DNA of 39,079 nucleotides from SAR202 cluster bacterium Casp-Chloro-G3 (GCA_002816715.1 MUCJ01000001.1:1-39079); one strand, 5' to 3'; positions 14,793 to 23,497 are shown, numbered from the stretch's first letter. Translations and numbers: made by a program. Notes: generated by a model from the sequence alone, not told the origin.

Positions 14793-16793
14793 ATGGCTGA
14801 CCTGGGAGCAATTTCACTTTGGATCGCACTGGCGCTGTCGGCCTATGCCATGTTTGGCTCGGTCGTGGGCAAGCTGAGAGGCGTGTCGGCGCTGGTGGAA
14901 AGCTCGCGGAAGGCTACCTACCTCCTGGCGCTGGTGATGCTGGTGTCCACCCTCAGCCTGGTGACCGCGTTCATCAGCCGAGACTTCGAGATTGCCTACG
15001 TAGCGGCCCACAGCAGCCGGGCCATGCCCGACATCTTCACCTGGGTCGCATTCTACGCGGGCAACGAAGGCTCTCTGCTCTACATCGCCTTTGTCCTATC
15101 GGCCATGTCTGCCATCGCCATCTGGCTGGCCCCGGCCAAACTGCGCCAGAGCTTGCCCTACACCGTCGCCACGCTAATGTTTGTCCAGACCTTCTTCATC
15201 GCGGTGATGGCGTTGATGGCCAACCCCTTCGAGAAACTGCCCTTCATCCCCCCGGACGGTGAGGGAATTAACCCCCTGTTGACTCACTTTGGTATGTTCT
15301 TCCACCCACCGGCGCTGATGGCCGGCCTGATCGGCATCACAATACCCTTCGCCTTCGCGCTGGGTTCGATGTTGGGCAAACAGACCAAGGACGAATGGGT
15401 CGATGTTGGGCGGGTCTGGGGCATCATCACCTGGGCGCTGCTGGCCAGCGGTCTGCTGTTGGGCTCCTGGTGGGCCTACACCATCCTGGGTTGGGGCGGG
15501 TTCTGGTTCTGGGACCCGGTGGAGAACGCCGCCTTCATGCCCTGGCTGGGCCTGACTGCCTTCATTCACTCTATCATGGTGCAGAAACGGCGAGGCATGT
15601 TCCGCATGTGGAACATTGTACTGATTAACATCGCCTTCTCCCTGGCCCTGTACGGAATGTTTATGAATCGCGGCGGGCCGGTTCCTTCGGTACACTCCTT
15701 TGGCGCGTCCTCCCTGGGCTGGATTTTCCTCTTGTTCCTGGCGGTGGGGACTATCATTCCCTTTGCCATCTTCTTCTGGCGTTTCAACCTGCTGAAGAGT
15801 GCCCAGAACCTGGACTCGATGCTGTCGCGCGAGGCAGCTTTCCTGATCAACAACCTGCTGCTGCTGGGAGTCGCCTTCGTGACTCTCTGGGGCACGGTGT
15901 ACCCGCTGATCGCCAAGGCCGTGGGTTCCGGTCAGGAAATCACCGTGGCCCGACCCTTCTACGATCAGGTCAACGGGCCGCTAATGTTGGCCCTGGTCTT
16001 CCTGATGGGAGTGGGGCCGCTGCTGCCCTGGCGGCGCGCCAACTTTGCCTCGCTACGACGGTCGTTGTTGCTACCTGTTGCCTTTGCGGTTGGGACAGTG
16101 GCTCTCTTGTTGATATTGGGAATGCGTCAGCCCTACGCCCTGCTGGGATTTGGCCTCGGCGCGATAGTTGCCGCCGGGATTTTCATCGAGTGGTGGCGAG
16201 GCACTCGCTCGCGGCACCGCTCGTCGGGCGAAAGTTATCCGATAGCGTTTATGCGCCTGATTGCGGCCAACCGGCCTCGCTACGGCGGGTACATCGTCCA
16301 TCTGGCGGTGGTAATGGTGGCCTTGGGAGTGTTAGGTTCGTCCTTCTTTAACACTCAGCGCGACGTGGTTCTGGCGGAGGGAGAGAGCGCCGAGCTTGGG
16401 GATTACCGTATGGAGTACATCGGCACCCGGGCGATTCCTTTCTCCGACCGCACCGAGTTTCTTTCCACGGTAAAGGTGTACCGGGAAGGTGAGCATCTGG
16501 ACACGATGATCGCCACGCGCACCTTCTATCCCTCCTTCAATATGGCCTCGACACGGGCGGCGATTCGGTCAACGCCGGTGGAGGACTTCTTCGTCGTGCC
16601 CAGCGAGAATCTGCCCGACGGTTCGGTGGGATTTCGCATCCTGGTCAACCCGATGATCTGGTGGATGTGGGTGGCTGGGCCAGTGCTGGTGCTGGGCACC
16701 GTGATTGCGCTCTGGCCTCAGCCGGCCCGTGAAACCTCGCGAGCACCGGCCCCAGTCCGGGTTCCCGCTGCCTCTAGACCCAGCCCGGCCTAG
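14793..16793 (+). CDS. ccmF: Heme lyase subunit CcmF
   Basis: Large polytopic protein that ligates heme to apocytochromes c on the outer face of the membrane. The tryptophan-rich WWD signature WGGFWFWDPVENAAFMPWL (about residues 233-251) is intact. Conserved histidines occur in AHSSRAMP, LTHFGMFFHPP and VHSFGAS. About 15 hydrophobic helices are seen. A periplasmic domain (about 530-620) is followed by the last helix near NPMIWWMWVAG. The C-terminal end is Pro/Ala-rich. Length 666 aa matches the family. It starts 8 nt after ccmH and is followed after 7 nt by the next gene. CcmA, B, C and E are not in the window. Confidence 0.95.
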   Translation: MADLGAISLWIALALSAYAMFGSVVGKLRGVSALVESSRKATYLLALVMLVSTLSLVTAFISRDFEIAYVAAHSSRAMPDIFTWVAFYAGNEGSLLYIAFVLSAMSAIAIWLAPAKLRQSLPYTVATLMFVQTFFIAVMALMANPFEKLPFIPPDGEGINPLLTHFGMFFHPPALMAGLIGITIPFAFALGSMLGKQTKDEWVDVGRVWGIITWALLASGLLLGSWWAYTILGWGGFWFWDPVENAAFMPWLGLTAFIHSIMVQKRRGMFRMWNIVLINIAFSLALYGMFMNRGGPVPSVHSFGASSLGWIFLLFLAVGTIIPFAIFFWRFNLLKSAQNLDSMLSREAAFLINNLLLLGVAFVTLWGTVYPLIAKAVGSGQEITVARPFYDQVNGPLMLALVFLMGVGPLLPWRRANFASLRRSLLLPVAFAVGTVALLLILGMRQPYALLGFGLGAIVAAGIFIEWWRGTRSRHRSSGESYPIAFMRLIAANRPRYGGYIVHLAVVMVALGVLGSSFFNTQRDVVLAEGESAELGDYRMEYIGTRAIPFSDRTEFLSTVKVYREGEHLDTMIATRTFYPSFNMASTRAAIRSTPVEDFFVVPSENLPDGSVGFRILVNPMIWWMWVAGPVLVLGTVIALWPQPARETSRAPAPVRVPAASRPSPA

Positions 16794-16800
16794 CTCTGCG

Positions 16801-17280
16801 ATGGCTATTTTCATTGGCGCACTTCTGGCCCTGCTGAGCATTGGTGTAGTGCTGTACCCTTTTTTGAAACCCGGCTCGGTCTTGAATCAGACGAGGACAT
16901 TCCCGGACCAAGACCCGGAAGGGCTGGACGAGGGGCCAGCCCTGGAGACTATTTACGAGGCGATCCAAACGCTGCAATTGGAGCACCAGTTGGGCAATGT
17001 TCCCCTGGGACTGTACCGGGAGCAGCTTGGCGCTTATCGAACGCAAGCCGCGCTGGCTCTCCGTCAGCAGGCAGAGTTGCCAGGTCAGGACGCCGACCGG
17101 GTCTTGGAGCAGGAAATAATGCTGGCGCGCGCGTCGCTGGCTCTCTCCACGTTGGATAGTTCAAATGAAAATACCGTTTCTTGTCCCAACTGCGGAGCGA
17201 CTTTCGGAGTTGGGTTGACCCATTGTCCGGAGTGCAGCGTCGAATTGGGTTCCATCAACCGGGAGAATTCTAGCCAATGA
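16801..17280 (+). CDS. Membrane-anchored zinc-ribbon protein in the ccm operon
   Basis: A 159-residue protein: an N-terminal transmembrane helix (about 2-22), a helical region (about 45-120; ALETIYEAIQTLQLEHQLG, then LYREQLGAYRTQAALALRQQ) and a C-terminal zinc ribbon (CPNCGATFGVGLTHCPEC). The helical part recalls the short CcmI/CycH-type membrane proteins that handle apocytochromes, but this is inference and the zinc ribbon is not part of classical CcmI. It starts 7 nt after the ccmF stop; the longer frame from 16705 overlaps ccmF and is rejected. Its stop overlaps the next ATG (ATGA). Confidence 0.82.
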   Translation: MAIFIGALLALLSIGVVLYPFLKPGSVLNQTRTFPDQDPEGLDEGPALETIYEAIQTLQLEHQLGNVPLGLYREQLGAYRTQAALALRQQAELPGQDADRVLEQEIMLARASLALSTLDSSNENTVSCPNCGATFGVGLTHCPECSVELGSINRENSSQ

Positions 17281-18521
17281 CGCGCTGGTTCCTCTTGGCG
17301 GCGTTCGTGGTGGCTGGAGCGGCTTTTGCCATTGGATGGCCGCAGTCGCACCAGATATACGGACAGGAGAGCATCACGGTTCAGGGGACGGTGCTGAACG
17401 GGACGGCGGGTGAGACTATTGCCCCCGGACTGCTGGTGTCTCTGCACGCCTTTGGATCTGATGTTGGGTCGGTTACCACGGTAGAAACCACCACCGATGA
17501 CTTGGGCGGGTTCCAATTTGACGACGTCGTTCTCAGCAGCGACATTGGCTACGCTTTAACTATGGACTACAGCGGCATGCGTTACAGTATGCTGCTTGGA
17601 GAGGAAGACCTGGCCACTACCGTTGAATTTCTGGTGTATGAGTCGACCCAGGACGTGGCGGTGATTTCGGTGGAGCACCACGCGCTGGTGATAACCAACG
17701 TCAACCAGGTGGAGCAGCAAATTGAGGCGGTGGAGTTTATCAGCCTGTCCAACACCAGCGACCGCACCCTGGTGCCCGACCTGTCCAACGTTGGTCAGGG
17801 GCAGTTCAGCTTCATGCGCTTTTCTCTTCCTCCCCGCGCGGCCAACTTTGATATTCAGTCTGACCTGGTGGGCGGCGAAGTTATCCCGGTGGGCACCGGC
17901 TTTGGGCTGACCTCACCGGTGACTCCCGGCGGGCATAGTCTCAGCTTCAGCTTCACCTTTCCCTACCAGGGCAACGCCTTCTCTTATCAGCAGAACTTGC
18001 TGCAGGGCGCAGATGTTTATCAGGTGCTGGTACCGGAGCGGCTGGGTCAGCTAGAGGTAGGCAGCCTGGAATCGATGCCAGCCATCAACGTGGAAGGCTC
18101 GCTGTACCGGGCCTGGCAGGGACAGGACTTCGCCCCGGCGCAAGGTCTGGCGGTGGAGTTGACCAATCTGCCGCAACCGAGTCTGGCGGCGCGTCTGGGG
18201 CGGTCAGTCACCGGCGCCGAATTCTGGATTATCGCCATACCTATCATGTTGGGTGTGGTCCTGTTGGCGGCGTTGCTGTACGGCGGATTCCGGATACGCC
18301 GACCAACCACCGTCAGCGGGCTAGCGGTACAGGGGCTATCCAACGACAACTCGGCGCATCGGGAATTGTTGGTGCGGGAAGTGGCCATATTGGACGAAAA
18401 GTTCCAGCAGGGCCAGGTGCCCGATGCGGAATACCAGGCCGAACGCGTACAGTTGAAAGACCGTATCCTGGCGGTTGCCCCGGTGAGTGGCGGGCCAGAT
18501 TCGGACTCGGACAATGAATAA
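17277..18521 (+). CDS. Signal-peptide, membrane-anchored extracytoplasmic protein of the ccm operon
   Basis: A 414-residue protein with an N-terminal signal peptide (about 1-30). A beta-rich extracellular region follows, whose first part (ITVQGTVLNGTAGE, then APGLLVSLHAF and TTDDLGGFQFDDV) looks like a carboxypeptidase-regulatory/Cna-B type beta sandwich. One transmembrane helix (about 319-340, WIIAIPIMLGVVLLAALLYG) precedes a cytoplasmic tail with a coiled region (LLVREVAILDEKFQQGQ). The tail resembles the ends of CcmH/CcmI-type proteins. Function unknown; its place between the zinc-ribbon gene and the thioredoxin gene, with overlaps on both sides, points to a role in cytochrome c maturation. 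Confidence 0.8.
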   Translation: MTRWFLLAAFVVAGAAFAIGWPQSHQIYGQESITVQGTVLNGTAGETIAPGLLVSLHAFGSDVGSVTTVETTTDDLGGFQFDDVVLSSDIGYALTMDYSGMRYSMLLGEEDLATTVEFLVYESTQDVAVISVEHHALVITNVNQVEQQIEAVEFISLSNTSDRTLVPDLSNVGQGQFSFMRFSLPPRAANFDIQSDLVGGEVIPVGTGFGLTSPVTPGGHSLSFSFTFPYQGNAFSYQQNLLQGADVYQVLVPERLGQLEVGSLESMPAINVEGSLYRAWQGQDFAPAQGLAVELTNLPQPSLAARLGRSVTGAEFWIIAIPIMLGVVLLAALLYGGFRIRRPTTVSGLAVQGLSNDNSAHRELLVREVAILDEKFQQGQVPDAEYQAERVQLKDRILAVAPVSGGPDSDSDNE

Positions 18522-19122
18522 GCTGTTGAGCAAACGCGGTTGGCTGTTGGCGGGCACCATGCTGCCGGTGGTGGGTCTGCTGGGGCTACTGGCCTGGGCG
18601 TCCCTGGGCAGCGGCGGTCGTGGTGGCGTCGGGGTCAACCAGGATTTTGGGCAGGTGGATGTCGAGGCTAACGTGGCCGCGCCGTTCGCCCTGGAATTGA
18701 TGGATGGCGAGATGCTGGAACTGGCCGACCTTCAGGGCAAGGTGGTTATGGTCGATTTTTGGGCGTCCTGGTGTACTCCCTGCCGTCAGGAAGCGCCGGT
18801 CTTGAAGCAGGTGTACCTGGAGTACGCTGACCTGCCGGTGGAGTTTGTCGGCGTGGATATATGGGACCGGCGGGCAGACGCCGAGCAGTATGTAAAGGAC
18901 TTTGAAGTGCCCTATCCCAATGGAGTAGATGAAAGCGGCGCGATAGCCATTGACTACGGAGTGCGGGGTATTCCGGAGAAGTTTTTTATCGGCAAAGACG
19001 GGCTGGTGCGCCGGAAGTTTGTCGGGCCAATGCAGGCCGATGCCCTCCGCGCCGCTCTGGATGAGCTACTATCAGATGAGCTACTATCAAGCGCAGCGTC
19101 TAAGGCGGTCACGGCACCGTAA
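18514..19122 (+). CDS. ccmG: TlpA/ResA/CcmG-type membrane thioredoxin
   Basis: Membrane-tethered thiol:disulfide oxidoreductase of the TlpA/ResA/CcmG group, which delivers reducing power to apocytochromes or to CcmH. One N-terminal helix (about 9-30), then a thioredoxin fold with WASWCTPC (Cys87 and Cys90) and the cis-proline loop GVRGIPEKFFI. 202 aa. The start is ATG 18514, which overlaps the previous stop; the upstream GTG at 18487 is less likely. Near the C-terminus a perfect 15-bp tandem duplication (19060-19089) doubles the residues DELLS. Last gene of the ccm group. Confidence 0.92.
   Translation: MNKLLSKRGWLLAGTMLPVVGLLGLLAWASLGSGGRGGVGVNQDFGQVDVEANVAAPFALELMDGEMLELADLQGKVVMVDFWASWCTPCRQEAPVLKQVYLEYADLPVEFVGVDIWDRRADAEQYVKDFEVPYPNGVDESGAIAIDYGVRGIPEKFFIGKDGLVRRKFVGPMQADALRAALDELLSDELLSSAASKAVTAP
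19060..19089 (+). repeat. Perfect in-frame 15-bp tandem duplication in the thioredoxin gene
   Basis: GATGAGCTACTATCA occurs twice back to back. It encodes DELLS twice in the C-terminal helix, beyond the thioredoxin core. Confidence 0.9.
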
Positions 19123-19169
19123 TACCGTGTCAACACTGGATTAACAACCATCATTATGGACCGGCTAGA

Positions 19170-19250
19170 CCCCTTATCCCTCGAAGGGAGAAAGTTGGGA
19201 TGAGGGTGATATCCTCACCTCAATCCTCTCCCACAAGGGGAGAGGAGGCC
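19170..19250 (+). repeat. Interspersed double-hairpin repeat, family A
   Basis: Left hairpin TTATCCCTCGAAGGGAGAA, spacer TGGGATGAGGGTGATATCC, right hairpin CCTCTCCCACAAGGGGAGAGG. Lies between the ccm group and the ROK kinase gene. Confidence 0.9.
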
Positions 19251-19296
19251 GCCAGCAAGACTTTCGCATTTTCATCTTCGGCAATAGGGGGCAGCG

Positions 19297-20301
19297 ATGG
19301 CTCGAATTCCAGAAGTAGTAGTGGCGATGGACTGGGGCGGTACCTGGGCCAGAGCCTCAGTTGCCGACAAGAGTGGCGAGTTATTGTGGAACACCCGACT
19401 GGCCAATGTCGTCGGCGGTAACCAGGAGCAGTTGCTGGAGGACGCCGAAAGCGTATTGCGTCGGGCCATTGACTGGTGCGGTGACCGGCAGATCGGCGGA
19501 ATCGGGGTGGCCGCCGCCGGGCCCATCGACATTGAGACGGGCACGTTCTACGCCCTGCCGAATCTGGCAGTATTGGACGGCGTATCGCTGAAAGAAATGT
19601 GGGAAGCGAAGCTGGGGTATCCTGTTTTTATTGGCAACGACGCCAACCTGGCCGCTCTGGGCGAGCTAAAGTACGGAGCGGGGTTAGACACTCTGAAGCT
19701 GGGACGCCAAACCCGCACTCTAGTGTACGTGACGGTCAGCACCGGCATTGGCGGTGGCGTAATGGATCGGGGGCAGATGCTGTTGGGCGCTAATGGTATG
19801 GCGGGTGAAGTTGGTCACATGACCATCGATTCCAGTGACAGCGCGCCCCGGTGTCAGTGCGGCAATACCGGCTGTCTGGAATCTCTGGCATCGGGCACAT
19901 CTATTGCCCGGGCGGCCCGATCCAAACTCAGCGACGCCAGTTTCTTGCCCTCATTGTTGGCGGGTCATGACATTGAGTCCATCACCGCTGAGACTGTGTT
20001 TGCGGCGGCGGCCCAGGGCGACCATTTGGCGCAGAGTGTTCTGGATGGTGCTGTCCGGGCTTTGTCGGTGGGCTTAACTAACCTGCTGCACCTGTTCAAC
20101 CCAGACATTATCGTGCTGGGCGGCGGCGTGACCAAGGGGTTGACCGAAGCAGGGTTGTTGGAGCGTATTAACCAAGGAATTCTGCAGCGAGCGATGAGCG
20201 AGCGGCACAAGGATTTCAGCCTGGTATCCAGCAAGCTTGGTGACTCGGTGGGCATGGTCGGAGCGGCCAGCTTGGTGTGGCAGGAGCTGGGGCTGGCGTA
20301 G
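19297..20301 (+). CDS. ROK-family sugar kinase (glucokinase-like)
   Basis: ROK (repressor, ORF, kinase) family ATP-dependent sugar kinase, probably acting on glucose or a related hexose. The N-terminal phosphate loop is MDWGGTWARA (about 11-20). The central motif GNDANLAALGE contains the catalytic Asp. GIGGGVMDRGQML and GEVGHM follow; the zinc-binding ROK signature CQCGNTGCLESLASG is at about 186-200. The C-terminal ATP-site segment IIVLGGGV is present. There is no DNA-binding domain at the N-terminus, so it is a kinase and not a ROK repressor. 334 aa. Stands alone after a family A repeat, with a G-rich ribosome-binding site. Confidence 0.9.
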   Translation: MARIPEVVVAMDWGGTWARASVADKSGELLWNTRLANVVGGNQEQLLEDAESVLRRAIDWCGDRQIGGIGVAAAGPIDIETGTFYALPNLAVLDGVSLKEMWEAKLGYPVFIGNDANLAALGELKYGAGLDTLKLGRQTRTLVYVTVSTGIGGGVMDRGQMLLGANGMAGEVGHMTIDSSDSAPRCQCGNTGCLESLASGTSIARAARSKLSDASFLPSLLAGHDIESITAETVFAAAAQGDHLAQSVLDGAVRALSVGLTNLLHLFNPDIIVLGGGVTKGLTEAGLLERINQGILQRAMSERHKDFSLVSSKLGDSVGMVGAASLVWQELGLA

Positions 20302-20320
20302 TACCCATGGACACTTACCG

Positions 20321-20379
20321 TAGTAACCTGAGTTCGGGAGTAACCTGAGTAGTAGCCTGAGTAGTAGCCTGAGTTCAGG
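20321..20379 (+). repeat. Short tandem array of a 'gtagtaacctga(g)' unit
   Basis: About four degenerate copies of a 10-20 bp unit built on GTARYCTGAGT, including two near-identical adjacent 12-bp units (GTAGTAGCCTGA). It lies in the 271-nt gap after the ROK kinase gene. Confidence 0.7.
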
Positions 20380-20497
20380 AAAGCTATTAGCACGAAGTTT
20401 GAAGCTGAAGTTGCTGGTCAGGCAATTTCAGCGAAGGCTTTCTCGGCGGGTGGCAATAAGCGATCAAGCCACCGAACAGGTTAAGTAAACTCACGGC

Positions 20498-20560
20498 GGA
20501 TGCCTCTCCTGATATTAGTCATACCAGAAAGAATAGCTATTCTTTATCTAAGAGGCATCC
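20498..20560. other. Nested inverted repeat between convergent genes
   Basis: Outer arms GGATGCCTCT (20498-20507) and AGAGGCATCC (20551-20560) are perfect complements. Inside lies a perfect 18-bp palindrome AAAGAATAGCTATTCTTT (20528-20545). The site lies between the converging ROK kinase and trxB genes. It may act as a two-way terminator or be a remnant of a small inverted-repeat element. Confidence 0.65.
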
Positions 20561-20572
20561 CTTATCCCCAAC

Positions 20573-21523
20573 TCAGGTTATTACTGTTTTACCGCTTTGC
20601 CGCCGCTGATTCTTGATGTACTGGAATGCGGCTATCGCCGCCGTTGCTCCATCACCCGCCGCTGAGACGAGTTGAGATGCCGAGTTTTGCCGGATGTCGC
20701 CCACCGCATAAAGGCCCGGCGATGAAGTTTCCATGGACAGATTCACCTGGATATGTCCAGAATTATCAGTTTTGGCCACGTCCTTCACCAGGGCAGAGTT
20801 GGGTTCCAAGCCTACGTAGACAAACATCCCGGTCAGACCGATTGTTTCCTCAAAGTTGGTAATATGGTTGCGAATGTGAACTCCGGAGACGGTATCTTCG
20901 CCGATAATCTCCTGAACCATCGCGTTCCAAACGATCTCGATTTTAGGATTGCGTACCAGACGGTCTTGCAATACCTTCTGCGCCCGAAATTCGTCCCGAC
21001 GATGGAATAGCATTACTTTGCCGGCATATTCGGTGAGAGTTAAGGCTTCGTCCGCTGCTGAGTCGCCACCCCCTACCACGCCGACCGTCTCTCCCATAAA
21101 CATGGGGCCGTCGCAGGTAGCGCAGTGGGAAACGCCGCGACCGTTAAACTCATCCTCTCCGGGAATGCCCATTTTACGCAGGCTGGACCCGGCCGCCACA
21201 ATTACCGCTTTGGCCCGGTAGTCTCCAGCATCGCTGTGTACCACTTTGTAGTCGCCGTCTTTTGACACATTGCTGGCCTCGGCCATGATGAACTCCACTC
21301 CGGCGTTCATCGCCTGTTCCTGTGCCGCTGGGCCTAATTCGGCGCCAGCAATGCCCTCTGGGAATCCCGGGAAATTTTCAATCTTTTCTAGATTGATGAT
21401 TTGAGCGCCGCCCATCATCTGTTCAATTATGCCGGTGTGCAGTCCGTAGCGGGCGGCGTACATCCCGGCGGTGAGTCCGGCTAAACCGCCGCCGACAATC
21501 AACACGTCATATTCGTTAGCCAA
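20573..21523 (-). CDS. trxB: Thioredoxin-disulfide reductase
   Basis: NADPH-dependent flavoprotein that reduces thioredoxin in the cytoplasm. The FAD-binding motif GGGLAGLTAG (about 11-20), the redox-active CATC (Cys134 and Cys137), the NADPH-binding GGGDSAADEA and the C-terminal FAD motif YAVGDIR are all present. 316 aa is the normal length. The start is TTG at 21523: AAGGAGGT sits 5 nt upstream, and the next residues are the conserved NEYDVLIVGGG. Divergent from purA. It could feed electrons to the TlpA-type protein through a membrane relay, but no relay gene is seen here. Confidence 0.95.
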   Translation of the reverse strand: MANEYDVLIVGGGLAGLTAGMYAARYGLHTGIIEQMMGGAQIINLEKIENFPGFPEGIAGAELGPAAQEQAMNAGVEFIMAEASNVSKDGDYKVVHSDAGDYRAKAVIVAAGSSLRKMGIPGEDEFNGRGVSHCATCDGPMFMGETVGVVGGGDSAADEALTLTEYAGKVMLFHRRDEFRAQKVLQDRLVRNPKIEIVWNAMVQEIIGEDTVSGVHIRNHITNFEETIGLTGMFVYVGLEPNSALVKDVAKTDNSGHIQVNLSMETSSPGLYAVGDIRQNSASQLVSAAGDGATAAIAAFQYIKNQRRQSGKTVIT

Positions 21524-21691
21524 GGCCGACCTCCTTAGTCGTAGGGAGTTTTTAAATTATTATTGAAACTTATTAGAGGAAACTTTAAGCGTCGGAATAA
21601 CTGAGTGTCAACTATCGTTGAGCAGTGCAGCTATTTGGAGAAGCTATTTATATCTGGAAGATTTCCCAAGAAACAGTTGCTCCATTGTTTT

Positions 21692-21801
21692 GTGGTTCGA
21701 CAAGCTCACCATGAGCGGGCCCAAAGGCTCACCATGAGCGGGCCCAAACGCTCACGACGAACGGGTTAAATCCGTTCGGCCTGAGCCTGCAAGGGCTCGA
21801 C
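21692..21801 (+). repeat. Family B repeat cluster with a 24-bp tandem expansion
   Basis: The core GCTCACCATGAGCGGGCCC occurs at 21704 and again at 21728 (24-bp period). A third, degenerate copy GCTCACGACGAACGGG begins at 21750. It is followed by the reverse-oriented TCCGTTCGGCCTGAGCCTG, so the whole forms a large imperfect palindrome with GGTTCGACAAGCTC at its left end. Confidence 0.8.
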
Positions 21802-21893
21802 TAAATCAAGATTGAATTCAGAACTGATGCTTGAAATGGGATCAACTGAAGCTGCTGCGTTCCAATGTATAGAGCTTTTTGATATACTGCCCC

Positions 21894-21922
21894 TTGGTTT
21901 GGCCTACGGGCCATTGCATAAT
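21894..21922 (+). promoter_or_regulatory. Candidate purA promoter
   Basis: TTGGTT (21894-21899), a 17-nt spacer and CATAAT (21917-21922). This would start transcription about 23 nt before the purA ATG. Motif match only. Confidence 0.45.
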
Positions 21923-21951
21923 TGTTTTGTATTGCGATTTCAGGGGGAAAT

Positions 21952-23238
21952 ATGCCGGCTTACGCCGTAATTGGTGGTCAATGGGGCGATGAAGGCAAAG
22001 GTAAGATAATTGATTATCTTGCCGGTAGCGTGAACGCAGTGGTTCGATATGCCGGTGGCAATAATGCCGGGCATACTGTGGTAAACGATAAGGGCACCTT
22101 TCAGTTGCATTTGATCCCATCAGGAATTTGCTGGCCCGGCGTCTATGGCATTATCGGTAATGGCGTGGTGGTCAATCCTGACGTGATGATGGGCGAACTG
22201 GATATGCTCAGCTCGCGGGATATTGATATCAGCCGGGTATCTATCAGTGAGCGCGCTCACGTAATAATGCCCTACCATATTGTCCAGGATCGCCTGGAGG
22301 AGGAAGCCAGAGGTTCTTCGGCTATCGGGACTACCGGGCAGGGAGTCGGCCCAGCCTACGTTGATAAGGTTGGCCGTATGGGCATAAGGGTTGGCGACTT
22401 GCTGGACGGCGAGGATTTGGCGCCGAAGGTGGAACGCGCGTTGGCCTTCAAGAACGCTTTGTTCACCAAGATATATTGCGGCGAATGTCTATCGCTGGAT
22501 CAGGTCATGAGCAAGTGCCGCGACTGGGCTGAAATGTTGCGACCCTATGTTCAACCCACTGAGCAGATTGTTCAGGATTTGCTTGACCAGGGTAAGAGCC
22601 TGCTGCTGGAAGGCGCTCAGGGTACTTTACTGGATATCGATCATGGTTCTTATCCCTACGTCACTTCTTCGTCGCCTTCAATTGGCGGGGCCTGCACTGG
22701 TCTGGGTCTTAATCCGCAGGCCATTGCTGGAGTCCTGGGGGTTTTCAAAGCTTATTCGACTCGTGTAGGCTCTGGGCCAATGCCATCGGAATTACTGGGG
22801 CAGGGCGCTGAGGATTTGCGGGAGAAGGCCCACGAGTACGGTACGACCACCGGCAGGGCGCGGCGAATAGGATGGTTTGACGCAGTGGCGGGACGCTACA
22901 GTGTGTTGGTTAATGGTTTCACCGGCTTGGTACTCACCCGCCTGGACATATTGGACGGGTTTCCGTCGGTGAAAATTTGTGTGGGTTATCAGGTAGACGG
23001 AAAGGACATAGACCGATTCCCGTCCAACACCAATTTGTTGGAAGAGTGTCAGCCGGTATATGAGGAGATGCCCGGGTGGGACGAGCCTACCGCCAGCGCG
23101 ACCAGCAGGTCTCAATTGCCCAAGAATGCCGTCGCTTATATCAAACGAATTGAAGAATTGATGCGCTGTCGGGCGCAGATAATCTCGACCGGGCCGAGGC
23201 GGGAAGAGACTATCCTGCTCGAACCGGTGATAGTGTAA
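21952..23238 (+). CDS. purA: Adenylosuccinate synthetase
   Basis: Catalyses IMP + Asp + GTP to adenylosuccinate, the first committed step of AMP synthesis. The N-terminal GTP/IMP loop GGQWGDEGKGK (about 8-18) and the catalytic segment GGNNAGHT (about 35-42) are intact. IGTTGQGVGPAYVDK and TTTGRARRIGWFD are family signatures. 428 aa. The start is ATG 21952, preceded by GGGGG about 5 nt upstream; the frame is open ten codons further but without a ribosome-binding site. A small conserved-looking gene follows 37 nt downstream. Confidence 0.96.
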   Translation: MPAYAVIGGQWGDEGKGKIIDYLAGSVNAVVRYAGGNNAGHTVVNDKGTFQLHLIPSGICWPGVYGIIGNGVVVNPDVMMGELDMLSSRDIDISRVSISERAHVIMPYHIVQDRLEEEARGSSAIGTTGQGVGPAYVDKVGRMGIRVGDLLDGEDLAPKVERALAFKNALFTKIYCGECLSLDQVMSKCRDWAEMLRPYVQPTEQIVQDLLDQGKSLLLEGAQGTLLDIDHGSYPYVTSSSPSIGGACTGLGLNPQAIAGVLGVFKAYSTRVGSGPMPSELLGQGAEDLREKAHEYGTTTGRARRIGWFDAVAGRYSVLVNGFTGLVLTRLDILDGFPSVKICVGYQVDGKDIDRFPSNTNLLEECQPVYEEMPGWDEPTASATSRSQLPKNAVAYIKRIEELMRCRAQIISTGPRREETILLEPVIV

Positions 23239-23275
23239 TTGGCCTTAACCGGGTTAGGAGGCATTAGCTAACGCT

Positions 23276-23497
23276 ATGCAACAACAGATTTCCAAGTTTG
23301 GTATCTACCTCAACTCTAAAGAGAATCAGGTAGTCCGCATTAACTCGCCCTACTGGATTCCCGAAGAGCCAGATTGGGTGTTCTTGACGCCAGAGGTGAA
23401 CGCCACCCTGCTCCAGATTCGAGATATGGCCAAGGGAAAGGGAATTTCCGGAGCGACAGACTCAATAGTCTGGGGAACTATACCGTCCAGAGACTAA
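23276..23497 (+). CDS. Small protein of unknown function downstream of purA
   Basis: 73 residues, mixed alpha/beta composition, no signal peptide or membrane segment. It contains a tryptophan- and proline-rich centre (SPYWIPEEPDWVFLTPE) and an even spread of charged residues, as expected for a real protein. A good TAGGAGG occurs upstream, though 15 nt from the ATG. Family not recognised. Probably co-transcribed with purA and followed by a strong inverted repeat. Confidence 0.65.
   Translation: MQQQISKFGIYLNSKENQVVRINSPYWIPEEPDWVFLTPEVNATLLQIRDMAKGKGISGATDSIVWGTIPSRD

Larger units (their letters stand above)
21524..21951. other. Divergent intergenic region trxB-purA
   Basis: About 430 bases carrying the trxB ribosome-binding site, an AT-rich stretch (21550-21590) likely to hold the trxB promoter, a family B repeat cluster (21692-21801) and a purA promoter candidate near 21894-21922. 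No further gene was recognised. Confidence 0.6.

Noticed and set aside
16705-16800. Longer N-terminus for the zinc-ribbon protein
   Set aside because: It overlaps the end of ccmF and reads as basic low-complexity sequence; ATG 16801 begins with a clean membrane helix.
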